NCBI GenBank assembly: GCA_945882215.1
Contig: CAMCWM010000024.1
Coordinates: 1-41,304, forward strand
From: Akkermansia muciniphila
GTDB lineage: Bacteria; Verrucomicrobiota; Verrucomicrobiia; Verrucomicrobiales; Verrucomicrobiaceae
Direction of reading: 5' to 3'
DNA: 41,304 nucleotides
Shown in pieces: positions 6,583-14,880 of this stretch. The notes beneath the pieces are model-generated. The model saw only the letters and a program-made list of their open reading frames with translations, had not been told where the DNA came from and did no database searches. The position numbers and the translations under genes were made by a program. Each line of letters starts with the position of its first letter. Within the stretch, counting starts at the first letter, position 1.

Positions 6583-8031
6583 ATGAAACTCCTGCTCCTC
6601 ATCCTCTTGTCCGTTTGCCCTCTGCTCTCCGCCGCAGCCCCGTCCTCCGAAGCTTTAGCGAAGGATGGAAAGCCCAACATCGTCTTCATCATCTCCGACG
6701 ACCATGCATGGACGGATTACGGCTTCATGGGCCACAAGCAGATCGAGACGCCAAACCTCGACAAACTGGCCTCACGCAGCGCCCTCTTCACCCGTGGCTA
6801 TGTACCCACCGCGCTATGCCGACCTGCGCTCGCCTCGTTCGCCAATGGCATGTACTCCCATCAGCATCGCGTCACCGGCAACGACCCTTCACCGTTGCCA
6901 TCAAATGAGGCCACTCCGAAGGCCAAAGGCAAGGCGAAGGGGAAAGGCAAAGGACCAGAATCCCCCGCTTATGCAGCACTGCGTGAGAAGCTCATCGGTA
7001 ATTTTTACCAGCATCCTGCGCTACCAAAACTCCTCGCCGATCAGGGCTATCTCAGCCATCAATCTGGCAAATGGTGGGAAGGCGAGCCGAAGCGTGCGGG
7101 CTTCACCCACGCCATGACTCGCGGCTTCCCGAATCCCGGCGGTCGTCATGGCGATGACGGCCTGAAAATCGGCCGCGAGGGCATGGAGCCGGTGTTTGAG
7201 TTCATCGACCACGCCACGGCGGAAAAGAAGCCCTTCTTCCTCTGGTATGCGCCCTTCATGCCGCACACGCCGCACACACCACCGGATCGTTTGTTCCAAA
7301 AGTACAAGGCCAAGGGCATTGAGTCCGATCATGTGGCCCGCTATTACGCCATGGTGGAGTGGTTTGACGAAACCTGCGGCCAGCTCATGGACCGCATCGA
7401 GCAAAAGGGCCTCACTCAAAACACCCTCTTCGTCTATGTCGCCGACAACGGCTGGATTCAGGACCCGAACAGTCAGGGCTATGCGCCTCGCTCCAAACAG
7501 TCCGCGAATGAAGGCGGCACACGCCAGCCCATCATGTTTTCCTGGCCCGGCGTCATCCAGCCCGGCAAGCGCGGCGAGCAGCTCTGCTCCAGCATCGACA
7601 TCGTGCCCACCGCACTCGCCGCCGCCGGTGCGCAGGCACCGAAAAAGCTCCCTGGCCTGAACCTGCTGCCCGTGCTCAAATCTGGCGAGCCCACCGCCCG
7701 CAAGGAGTGCTTCGGCGAAACCTTCGCGCATGACGTGGCAAACATCGACAAGCCCGAGGACACGCTGCTCTACCGCTGGGTGGTCGATGGAAAGTGGAAG
7801 CTGCTGCTCACCTACGACGGCAAGCTCGACCGCTACGCCAGCAGCCATCCGCGCACGGAGAAACGCCCCCAGCTCTTCGACCTCCTCGCCGATCCGCATG
7901 AGGACAACAACCTTGCCGCCAAGAACCCGGAGATCGTCCAGCGCCTCGCCGACAAGCTGCAAGCCTGGTGGCCGGTGACAGAGCGCCAGGTGCTCACGAA
8001 ATGGACCGACGAACCCGGCGTGTGGCGCTGA
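6583..8031 (+). CDS. Secreted S1-like sulfatase with atypical CRPAL active-site motif
   Basis: This 482-residue protein has a signal peptide (about 1-18) and the sulfatase fold: Asp39-Asp40 in ISDDHA, a SGKWWEG motif in the GKWHLG position, and YVADNGW. The active-site segment reads LCRPALAS at 78-85. Cys79 and Pro81 of CxPxR are present, but the position of the obligatory Arg holds Leu83; an Arg sits directly after the Cys instead. It may be an atypical subfamily, or may not be matured to formylglycine. A lysine/glycine-rich low-complexity insert (about 112-124) follows a disordered region. It begins 19 bp after repeat copy D and ends 23 bp before the next sulfatase, probably in one transcript. 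Confidence 0.85.
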   Translation: MKLLLLILLSVCPLLSAAAPSSEALAKDGKPNIVFIISDDHAWTDYGFMGHKQIETPNLDKLASRSALFTRGYVPTALCRPALASFANGMYSHQHRVTGNDPSPLPSNEATPKAKGKAKGKGKGPESPAYAALREKLIGNFYQHPALPKLLADQGYLSHQSGKWWEGEPKRAGFTHAMTRGFPNPGGRHGDDGLKIGREGMEPVFEFIDHATAEKKPFFLWYAPFMPHTPHTPPDRLFQKYKAKGIESDHVARYYAMVEWFDETCGQLMDRIEQKGLTQNTLFVYVADNGWIQDPNSQGYAPRSKQSANEGGTRQPIMFSWPGVIQPGKRGEQLCSSIDIVPTALAAAGAQAPKKLPGLNLLPVLKSGEPTARKECFGETFAHDVANIDKPEDTLLYRWVVDGKWKLLLTYDGKLDRYASSHPRTEKRPQLFDLLADPHEDNNLAAKNPEIVQRLADKLQAWWPVTERQVLTKWTDEPGVWR

Positions 8032-8054
8032 CATCCGACACCTGCATTTCAGCT

Positions 8055-9416
8055 ATGAAACTCTGCTCCCTCCTTTTCTCCACGTTGGTCCTGTCTGCCT
8101 GCCTATTGCAGGCCGCGCCGCCGAATGTCGTCATCATTTTCGCCGATGATCTCGGCTACGGTGACCTCGGCTGCTACGGCTCGCCGGTCATCCGCACGCC
8201 GAATCTCGACCGCATGGCCGCGGAGGGACTGCGCTTCACCGACTTTTACTCCGCGTCAGAAGTCTGCACGCCGAGCCGTGCCGCTTTGCTCACGGGCCGG
8301 CTCCCCATCCGCAGCGGCATGTGTGGAAACCGCCGGGTGCTCTTTCCAAACTCCGAAGGCGGCCTGCCTCCTGCGGAAATCACCATTGCCGAGGCATTGA
8401 AGGAAAAAGGCTACGCCACCATGCACATCGGCAAATGGCATCTCGGCATCCACGCTGGCTCGCGCCCGTTCGACCAAGGCTTCGAACACAGTTTTGGACT
8501 GCCCTACTCGAACGACATGGATGGCCGCCCGGATCTGCCGAAAGGCAGCACCGGCTCGCCGAATCCGCCGCACGATGGCTGGAACGTGCCCCTGCTGCGC
8601 GATGGCAAAGTCATCGAGCAGCCAGCGGATCAAACCACGCTGACGAAGCGCTACACCGAGGAGGCCGTGAAGTTCATCCGCGAGAAAAAGAGCGGCCCTT
8701 TCTTCCTCTACATGCCGCACACCTTCCCGCATGTGCCCATGTTTGCCTCACCCGACTTCAAAGGCAAAAGCCGCGCCGGGATCTACGGCGATGCCGTCGA
8801 AGAACTCGACTGGAGCGTCGGCCAGGTGATGCAAACACTGCGCCAGGAAGGCATCGCGGAAAACACGCTCGTCTTCTTCACCAGCGACAACGGCCCCTGG
8901 CTCATCATGGGTGATCAAGGCGGCAGCGCCGGACTGCTCAAGGACGGCAAAGGCAGCACCTGGGAAGGCGGCATGAGAGTCCCCGGCATCGCCTGGATGC
9001 CAGGGCGCATCAAGCCCGGCGTGACCACCCAGCTCGCCAGCACCATGGACCTGCTGCCCACCGCGCTCGCCCTCGCCAAAGCATCCACGCCAAAGGATGT
9101 CACGCTCGACGGCACCGACCTCGCGCCGCTGCTGTTTGAATCAAAGCCGCTGCCGCCACGCCCTTATTTCCACTACCGTGGCGACCAGCTCTTCGCCTGC
9201 CGCCTCGGTGAATGGAAAGCTCACTTCCAAAGCCAAACCGGCTATGGCCAGCCCAAAGCCGAAGAGCACGAGCCGCCGCTGCTCTTCCACCTCGGCCGCG
9301 ATCCGTCCGAAAAGCGCAACGTCGCCGCGCAGCACGCCGACGTGCTCGCGCAGATCCAGGAGGCGGTGAAAAAGCATCAGGCCGCTGTGGTGCCTGGAGA
9401 GCCGCAGTTGAAATAA
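8055..9416 (+). CDS. Secreted or lipid-anchored S1-family sulfatase
   Basis: The 453-residue protein has an N-terminal signal followed by a complete sulfatase core: Asp31-Asp32 in FADDLGYGDLGCYG, CTPSR starting at Cys71, GKWHLG near 131, PHTFPHVP, and FTSDNGPW. This is the arylsulfatase A/N-acetylgalactosamine-sulfatase type. The signal contains LSAC ending at Cys16, which fits a lipobox, so the enzyme might be a lipoprotein; cleavage at the following AxA-type site is the alternative. ATG 8055 starts the signal peptide and lies 23 bp after the previous sulfatase. It is last in the sulfatase block. The 182 bp that follow contain the arsD operator. Confidence 0.9.
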   Translation: MKLCSLLFSTLVLSACLLQAAPPNVVIIFADDLGYGDLGCYGSPVIRTPNLDRMAAEGLRFTDFYSASEVCTPSRAALLTGRLPIRSGMCGNRRVLFPNSEGGLPPAEITIAEALKEKGYATMHIGKWHLGIHAGSRPFDQGFEHSFGLPYSNDMDGRPDLPKGSTGSPNPPHDGWNVPLLRDGKVIEQPADQTTLTKRYTEEAVKFIREKKSGPFFLYMPHTFPHVPMFASPDFKGKSRAGIYGDAVEELDWSVGQVMQTLRQEGIAENTLVFFTSDNGPWLIMGDQGGSAGLLKDGKGSTWEGGMRVPGIAWMPGRIKPGVTTQLASTMDLLPTALALAKASTPKDVTLDGTDLAPLLFESKPLPPRPYFHYRGDQLFACRLGEWKAHFQSQTGYGQPKAEEHEPPLLFHLGRDPSEKRNVAAQHADVLAQIQEAVKKHQAAVVPGEPQLK

Positions 9417-9501
9417 CCTCGCCCCCTGACTCAGCCCGGAACTGCGCCGTAAAGTGCTCTTGATGACACCCAACCGCAAGATAGGCACACAGCCCCTGCT
9501 T

Positions 9502-9523
9502 TACTTGGCAATTCAGCCAAGTA
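9502..9523. promoter_or_regulatory. Probable ArsR operator, 22-bp inverted repeat (site 2)
   Basis: TACTTGGC-N6-GCCAAGTA is a perfect 8-bp inverted repeat spanning 22 bp, 75 bp before the arsD start. Its overall length and half-sites match the elements before arsR (2203-2224) and between cobW and arsR2 (14803-14824). It is the only clear regulatory structure in the 182-bp gap between the last sulfatase and arsD. Confidence 0.75.
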
Positions 9524-9598
9524 GTATGACTCACTGGAAGTGGGGTATGCACCCCATGGCAACACAGTCGCGAGCCGAACACCTTTCCTCCTCCCATC

Positions 9599-9931
9599 AT
9601 GAAAACCATCCAAGTCTATGATCCTCCCATGTGCTGCTCCACCGGCATCTGCGGGCCGAGTGTCGATCCCGACCTCGTCAATTTTGCCGCCATGCTCTCG
9701 CAGCTTGCCAATCAGGGCGTCAAGATTGAGCGCCAGAACCTCGGACAGAAGCCGATGGCCTTCGCTCAGAACGCGGTGGTGAAGACTTTTCTCGAAAAAG
9801 AAGGCACCACGGTGCTGCCGCTCATCTTCCTTGATGGCGAAGTCTATATGAAGGGTCGTTATCCGAATCATGACGAACGTCCGGCCTTCTTCCGCGCCGC
9901 TTTGGGCGTCCAAGAGGAGGCTGCGGCATGA
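9599..9931 (+). CDS. arsD: ArsD arsenite metallochaperone
   Basis: In characterised systems ArsD is a small cytoplasmic protein that captures arsenite and hands it to ArsA. This 110-residue copy carries the conserved triad Cys12, Cys13 and Cys18 (MCCSTGIC), the same residues that form the As(III) site of E. coli ArsD. The later vicinal Cys pairs of longer ArsD proteins are absent, as in many short family members. The stop overlaps the arsA start by 4 bp (ATGA), so ArsD and ArsA are translationally coupled. Expression is presumably controlled through the inverted repeat at 9502-9523. Confidence 0.95.
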   Translation: MKTIQVYDPPMCCSTGICGPSVDPDLVNFAAMLSQLANQGVKIERQNLGQKPMAFAQNAVVKTFLEKEGTTVLPLIFLDGEVYMKGRYPNHDERPAFFRAALGVQEEAAA

Positions 9932-11727
9932 AACTGCCGCTCTACCAACCCGATGCCGCCAGCTCGACACGCTTCCTCTTTTTCACCGGCAAGGGCGGCG
10001 TGGGGAAGACCTCGTTGTCTTGTGCGACGGCCTTGAAACTCGTCGAGTCGGGCAAACGCGTGCTGCTGGTGAGCACCGATCCGGCTTCGAACCTGGATGA
10101 AGTGCTGGAAACAAAACTCACGAACCAGCCCACGCCCATCGCGGGTGCGCCGGGTCTCGATGCGATGAACATCAACCCTGTCGAAGCCGCCGCCGCGTAT
10201 CGCGAGCGTCTCATCGGTCCCATGCGCGGACTGCTGCCGGAGGCGGCACTGCGCAGCATGGAGGAGCAGCTTTCCGGCTCCTGCACGGTCGAGATCGCGG
10301 CGTTTGATGAGTTCTCGGGGCTGATCGGCAACCCAGACGCCGCGAAGGACTATGATCACGTCATCTTCGACACCGCGCCCACCGGCCACACGCTGCGCTT
10401 GATGAGTTTGGCGAAAGCATGGGATCAGTTCCTCGACAAGAACACCAGCGGCACGTCCTGTCTCGGACCGTTGGCCGGATTGGAGAAGCAGCGCGTCATT
10501 TATGAAGCCACCGTCAACACCTTGGCAGATGCCACAGCCACGACGCTCGTGCTCGTGAGCCGTCCTCAAGGTGCCGCGCTGCGCGAAGCCGAACGCACGT
10601 CCAAAGAACTGCGCGCCATCGGCGTGGGCAACCAATGCCTGGTCGTCAACGGCACCTTTGAAACGAACTGCCCGGAAGATGTGACCGCGCAGGCCATGCA
10701 GCAGCGTGGTTTGTCGGCTTTGACGGCGGCGAGTGAGTTCATCAGCTCGATGCCGAGCTTCATCGTGCCGCTGCGGCCCATCAACATCCTCGGCATCGGC
10801 GGCCTGCGTGTGCTGCTGAGCGGCGATGCGCAGGGAAAGTGCGTGAAGGCGGATGAGAGCGGCTGGACACCGCCGGAGATGCAAAGCCTCGCCGATCTCG
10901 TCACCGACATCGAGCAGCAAGGCCACGGCGCCATCATGACCATGGGCAAAGGCGGCGTGGGCAAGACCACCGTCGCCGCCGCCATCGCGGTCATGCTCGC
11001 GCGTCGCGGTCATTCCGTGCATCTCAGCACCACCGATCCCGCCGCGCATGTGGCGCAGACGCTGCATGGCAAGGTGGAGGGCCTCACGCTCAGCAAGATC
11101 GATCCCGCTGCGGAAACCGCCGCTTATCAAGGCGAAGTGATGCTGGCCCAAGGTGCGGCGATGGATGACGCAGGCCGCGCTTTGCTCGAAGAAGACCTGC
11201 GCTCGCCCTGCACCGAAGAGATCGCCGTGTTCCGCGCCTTTGCGCGTGAGGTTGGACAAGGCACGGGCCGCTTCGTCGTGCTCGATACCGCGCCCACCGG
11301 CCACACGCTGCTGCTTCTCGATGCCAGCGAGGCCTACCAGCGCGAACTCGAACGCCAGGCCCGCAGCACTCAGCCCGAGGAAGTGCTCAAACTCCTCGAA
11401 CGTCTGCGCGATCCCGACTTCACCCGCATCCTGCTCGTCACTCTTCCCGAGGCCACGCCCGTGCATGAAGCTGCTGCGCTGCAGGAAGACCTGCGTCGTG
11501 CGCACATCGAGCCCTTTGCGTGGGTCATCAATCAAAGCCTGCTCAACAGCGGCTCCTGCGATCCGCTGCTGCAATGCCGTGAAGCGTCTGAGCATCGCTA
11601 CCTGCGTGAGGTCGTGGAAAAGCAAGCCAAGCGAACCGCATGGCTGCCGTGGCAAGCCGAGGAACCCATCGGCCCGGATGCTCTGGCAAGACTGGCTTCG
11701 TCGAATCTTCAACCGGTGCTGGTGTGA
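9928..11727 (+). CDS. arsA: ArsA arsenite-stimulated ATPase, two-domain form
   Basis: The 599-residue protein consists of two homologous ATPase halves. The first has P-loop GKGGVGKTS at 21-29, the second GKGGVGKTT at 340-348. Each contains the DTAPTGHTL signature. Metalloid-site cysteines are Cys119, Cys178 and Cys428. Their spacings (59 and 250 residues) equal those of Cys113, Cys172 and Cys422 in E. coli ArsA, so an arsenite-activated enzyme is well supported. In known systems ArsA docks on the ArsB or Acr3 permease, but neither is in this window. Its start overlaps arsD and its stop overlaps the P1B-ATPase start (GTGA), forming one coupled operon. Confidence 0.95.
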   Translation: MKLPLYQPDAASSTRFLFFTGKGGVGKTSLSCATALKLVESGKRVLLVSTDPASNLDEVLETKLTNQPTPIAGAPGLDAMNINPVEAAAAYRERLIGPMRGLLPEAALRSMEEQLSGSCTVEIAAFDEFSGLIGNPDAAKDYDHVIFDTAPTGHTLRLMSLAKAWDQFLDKNTSGTSCLGPLAGLEKQRVIYEATVNTLADATATTLVLVSRPQGAALREAERTSKELRAIGVGNQCLVVNGTFETNCPEDVTAQAMQQRGLSALTAASEFISSMPSFIVPLRPINILGIGGLRVLLSGDAQGKCVKADESGWTPPEMQSLADLVTDIEQQGHGAIMTMGKGGVGKTTVAAAIAVMLARRGHSVHLSTTDPAAHVAQTLHGKVEGLTLSKIDPAAETAAYQGEVMLAQGAAMDDAGRALLEEDLRSPCTEEIAVFRAFAREVGQGTGRFVVLDTAPTGHTLLLLDASEAYQRELERQARSTQPEEVLKLLERLRDPDFTRILLVTLPEATPVHEAAALQEDLRRAHIEPFAWVINQSLLNSGSCDPLLQCREASEHRYLREVVEKQAKRTAWLPWQAEEPIGPDALARLASSNLQPVLV

Positions 11728-13676
11728 AACAACCAGCGCCCGATCACGATCACGGCTTTGCCCCGCAGTTTCTACCGCACTGGATGCAGGAGCGCTGGGC
11801 TGCGTTGACGGTGGTTGTCGCCGGATCGGCGCTGATGATCGGGTTCTTCGGTGAGAAGTTCTTTGGCTTGCCCGCGTCGGTGGCACTTGGGTTCTATGTT
11901 TTGTCCTATCTGGCAGGCGGCTACGATGTGGCGCGTGCGGCTTTGCCCGCGCTGTTTCGTGGCAAGTTCGACATCGACCTGCTCATGATTGCGGCAGCGG
12001 CAGGCGCTGCCTTGCTGGGAGAATGGGCGGAGGGCGCGTTCCTGCTGTTTCTTTTCTCGCTCGGCCACGCGGGTGAGCATTACGCGATGGATCGCGCGCG
12101 CAACGCCGTCGGCGTGCTTGGCAAACTCATGCCCCGCACAGCCTTCACCAAGCGTGGCGACCGACTCGAAGAAGTGCCGGTGGAACAGCTCGCGGTCGAT
12201 GAAGTCGTCGTCGTGAAACCCGGCGAGCGCGTGCCGGTGGATGGTATCATCACCGCTGGCGAAAGCAGCATCGATCAAAGCGCCATCACAGGCGAGAGCG
12301 TGCCGGTGGAGCGCAAGCCCGGCGACGAGGTGTTTGCGGGAACGATCAATCAAGACAACGCGCTCGACGTGCGCATGACCCGGCTGGCACGCGACAACAC
12401 GCTCGCCCGCGTGATGCAGCTCGTAGCTGAGGCACAGGAGCAAAAGAGCCCGACCCAGAGATTCACCGAAGTCTTCGCGCGTCGCTTCGTCCCAGCGGTG
12501 CTCGTTGGCACGCTGCTCGTCATCGTGCTGTTGCCACTCGTGTTTGGCTGGACGTGGAGCGCGAGTTTTTATCGCGGCATGCTGCTGCTCGTGGCCGCTT
12601 CGCCGTGTGCGCTGGCCATTGGCACGCCTGCTGCCGTGCTTGCGGGGATCGCCCAGGCGGCACGTCGTGGGGTGCTGATCAAAGGCGGTATCCATTTGGA
12701 AAACCTCGGCCACCTGAATACCGTGGCGCTGGATAAAACCGGCACGCTCACCACCGGTCGTTTCGCCGTCACGCAAGTCATCGGCTTTGAAGACACGTCA
12801 GAGGACGAAGTACTGCGCATCGCTGCTACGGTCGAAGAACAATCCAGTCACCCGCTGGCTGCGGCCATCGTAAAGACGACGCGAGAGCGGAACATCACCT
12901 TCCCCTCGGCCACCGAGATCGAAAACCTCGCAGGCAAAGGCATCCAGGCGCGTGTCGAAGGCGCGGAGGTATTGGTCGGAGCCATGCGAGCCTTTGCGGG
13001 CGATCCTGCGACCGAAAAAGGCCAGCCGCTTGCAGACACGATTGCCAAGCTCGAAGCCGAAGGACAAACCACGGTGATCATCCGACGTGCGGGCAAGTTT
13101 ATCGGCGTCATCGCCCTGGCTGACGAGCCACGCGCTTTGGTCAAAGAAGTGATGCAACGTCTGCGAGCGCAAGGCATAGAGCGCCTGGTGATGCTCACGG
13201 GCGACAACGCCTCCGTGGCCCATCGAGTCGCAGAACAGATCGGCATCACCGATGTTCGCGCGGAACTGCTGCCGGGAAACAAGCTGACGGTCGTCCATGA
13301 ACTGGAGCAGGATCGCGGTGTCATCGCGATGATTGGCGATGGTGTGAACGACGCGCCCGCGCTGGCCGCCGCCACCGTCGGAGTGGCGATGGGCGCAGGC
13401 GGCACCGCAGTCGCCTTGGAAACCGCCGATGTCGTCCTGATGGGCGATGACCTCGGCAAGCTGCCCTTTGCCATCGGCCTGAGCCGAGCCAGCGCACGCA
13501 TCATCCGCCAGAACCTTGTGATCGCGCTCGGCGTCATCGGCCTGCTCCTCATCGCCTCAGGGTTTGGCGTCATCCCGCTGAGCGTCGCGGTGGTCCTGCA
13601 CGAAGGCAGCACCATCGTGGTCGTGTTGAATGCCCTGCGCCTCCTTGGTTGGCGGGAGCGCATCGGCAGTGCCTAA
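11724..13676 (+). CDS. P1B-4-type heavy-metal-transporting ATPase (CoaT/CtpD-like)
   Basis: This is a 650-residue membrane ATPase that should export metal ions using ATP. It has TGES (189-192), the phosphorylated Asp337 in DKTGT, GDGVND (538-543), and the transport-site motifs SPC (293-295) with HEGST (626-630). SPC plus HEG(G/S)T is the hallmark of subgroup P1B-4, linked to Co, Fe or Zn export. There is no N-terminal CxxC domain, only a short DHDH stretch. GTG 11724 is preferred because it overlaps the arsA TGA by 4 bp; an ATG at 11640 would lie deep inside arsA. The linkage to ArsD-ArsA is unusual and raises the question whether it serves arsenite, another metal, or both. The stop lies 3 bp from that of the convergent cobW. 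Confidence 0.92.
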   Translation: MKQPAPDHDHGFAPQFLPHWMQERWAALTVVVAGSALMIGFFGEKFFGLPASVALGFYVLSYLAGGYDVARAALPALFRGKFDIDLLMIAAAAGAALLGEWAEGAFLLFLFSLGHAGEHYAMDRARNAVGVLGKLMPRTAFTKRGDRLEEVPVEQLAVDEVVVVKPGERVPVDGIITAGESSIDQSAITGESVPVERKPGDEVFAGTINQDNALDVRMTRLARDNTLARVMQLVAEAQEQKSPTQRFTEVFARRFVPAVLVGTLLVIVLLPLVFGWTWSASFYRGMLLLVAASPCALAIGTPAAVLAGIAQAARRGVLIKGGIHLENLGHLNTVALDKTGTLTTGRFAVTQVIGFEDTSEDEVLRIAATVEEQSSHPLAAAIVKTTRERNITFPSATEIENLAGKGIQARVEGAEVLVGAMRAFAGDPATEKGQPLADTIAKLEAEGQTTVIIRRAGKFIGVIALADEPRALVKEVMQRLRAQGIERLVMLTGDNASVAHRVAEQIGITDVRAELLPGNKLTVVHELEQDRGVIAMIGDGVNDAPALAAATVGVAMGAGGTAVALETADVVLMGDDLGKLPFAIGLSRASARIIRQNLVIALGVIGLLLIASGFGVIPLSVAVVLHEGSTIVVVLNALRLLGWRERIGSA

Positions 13677-13679
13677 CGG

Positions 13680-14792
13680 TCACCCATCGCGATGCGTCGG
13701 TGTGGGTTTGCCGGGGCGGAAGTGCTCTTCGTGATCGAGTGTGGCTTTAAGGCCGAAGAATTGCGATGCAGTGGCTTCGAGGCCTGCTTTCACGGCTTCC
13801 ATGAGCGAGGCGGGATCGGCCTCGGCACGCAGATTGATGATGAGCTGGCCGCCGGTGCTCGGTTCGTCGAGTTCCATCCCGAGTTCGGCGACGTAGTCGC
13901 TGCGCACGAGGTTGATGCTCGCCAGCTCGCCCGCGATGCCGTCGTCAGGACTGAAGGTCATCTTGAAATGGGCGATCTCGACACCCGCGAGCTGCAAACG
14001 GCCCTGCACGTTGGTGGCGAGCTTTTTGAGGAAGTCGTTCGCCTCGAACTCATCATCCGATTTCAGCGTGACGGTGGCGTTCAGCCAGCCGAGCAGCGCC
14101 TCGCCATCGGCATAGACTTCGTAATCGACGGCCATCGGATTGCGCCGCGCCTGCTCATCGGTCATGAGGCTGGCGAAAAGCTCGTCGAGGCCGGTTTCCT
14201 GACGTGGCGAGGCCGTCACAACCTTCGCGAGCGGGAATTCTTTCGTCAAAACGGCTCGCAGCTCCTCGCGCTGTGCGTCGTCGATGAGATCGCTTTTGCT
14301 GATGACGATGATGTCGGCTTCTTCGAGCTGTTTCTTGAAGATGTAGGCCACCTTCGTCGAAAACGTGCCGCCTGCATCGAGACCAAACACACGCCGTGCA
14401 CGGATCGGGTCCACCAGCACGCTCAGCGGCGCGATGGTGAACGAATCGCCATACATGCGGCGCAGCGGATACGTCACCGTCGCCACGAGGTCCGTGCAGC
14501 TCCCGACCGGCTCGGCGATGAAGACATCCGGCTTTGTGGTGTTCGTAAGCTTGCTGGCGGCATCGACGAGCGTGTTGAAGCGGCAGCAGAAGCAGCCGCC
14601 CGCGATTTCTTCCGTCGCGTAACCTTGGCCGCGCAGCAGCTTCGTGTCCACGAGGCCGCCGGCCTGATCATTCGTGATGAGGCCGACTTTGAGGCCCTGA
14701 TCACTGAGATGTTTCGCAAGACGACCGACGGTGGTGGTTTTGCCGGCTCCGAGGAAGCCGCCGATCATGATGTAGCGTGCGCGTTGAGACAT
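13680..14792 (-). CDS. CobW/COG0523-family GTPase (metallochaperone)
   Basis: This 370-residue GTPase has Walker A GFLGAGKTT at 12-20, the family metal motif GGCFCC (CxCC; Cys67, Cys69, Cys70) and SKSD as the guanine-recognition motif. COG0523 proteins bind Zn, Co, Ni or Fe and insert or deliver metal using GTP; the specific metal cannot be assigned. The C-terminal part differs from the short CobW_C domain and is not recognised. ATG 14792 starts the family N-terminus, and further upstream the frame runs through the operator. The start is 10 bp from the inverted repeat 14803-14824, which it shares with the divergent arsR2. It may help metal homeostasis when the neighbouring P1B-4 pump or arsenite stress disturbs thiol-bound metals. 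Confidence 0.9.
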   Translation of the reverse strand: MSQRARYIMIGGFLGAGKTTTVGRLAKHLSDQGLKVGLITNDQAGGLVDTKLLRGQGYATEEIAGGCFCCRFNTLVDAASKLTNTTKPDVFIAEPVGSCTDLVATVTYPLRRMYGDSFTIAPLSVLVDPIRARRVFGLDAGGTFSTKVAYIFKKQLEEADIIVISKSDLIDDAQREELRAVLTKEFPLAKVVTASPRQETGLDELFASLMTDEQARRNPMAVDYEVYADGEALLGWLNATVTLKSDDEFEANDFLKKLATNVQGRLQLAGVEIAHFKMTFSPDDGIAGELASINLVRSDYVAELGMELDEPSTGGQLIINLRAEADPASLMEAVKAGLEATASQFFGLKATLDHEEHFRPGKPTPTHRDG

Positions 14793-14802
14793 TCCGTTTT
14801 GG

Positions 14803-14824
14803 TATTTGCCAGATGTGGCAAATA
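14803..14824. promoter_or_regulatory. Probable ArsR operator, 22-bp inverted repeat (site 3), between cobW and arsR2
   Basis: TATTTGCCA-N4-TGGCAAATA is a perfect 9-bp inverted repeat, 22 bp in all and the strongest of the three related sites. It lies 10 bp from the cobW ATG and 56 bp from the arsR2 ATG in a divergent intergenic region, so it could control both directions. Confidence 0.8.
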
Positions 14825-14880
14825 AACAAGCGCCAATTGCCTTTCTTGCACAAAAATCCCCCGCGCTGTATTCCCTCCGC

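Noticed and set aside
9502..9530. A sigma-70-type promoter (TTGGCA with TATGAC) overlapping the arsD operator
   Set aside because: The spacing of about 14 bp is too short and the -10 match is weak; I cannot place a promoter with confidence here.
11640..11723. ATG start for the P1B-4 ATPase inside arsA
   Set aside because: It would overlap arsA by 88 bp in another frame; GTG 11724 gives the same 4-bp coupling seen between arsD and arsA.
9868..11886. 672-codon minus-strand frame opposite arsA
   Set aside because: arsA is certain from its P-loops and cysteine spacing; the antisense frame is Arg/Gln/His-rich and matches no family.
13692..14825. Long open frame on the plus strand opposite the CobW GTPase
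   Set aside because: The minus-strand frame has Walker A, CxCC and SKSD motifs; the plus-strand frame has no recognisable motif and is a shadow of high-GC codon structure.
14806..14880. TTG start giving a 129-residue ArsR2
   Set aside because: The added 25 residues would be encoded by the operator palindrome itself; ATG 14881 gives the normal family N-terminus.
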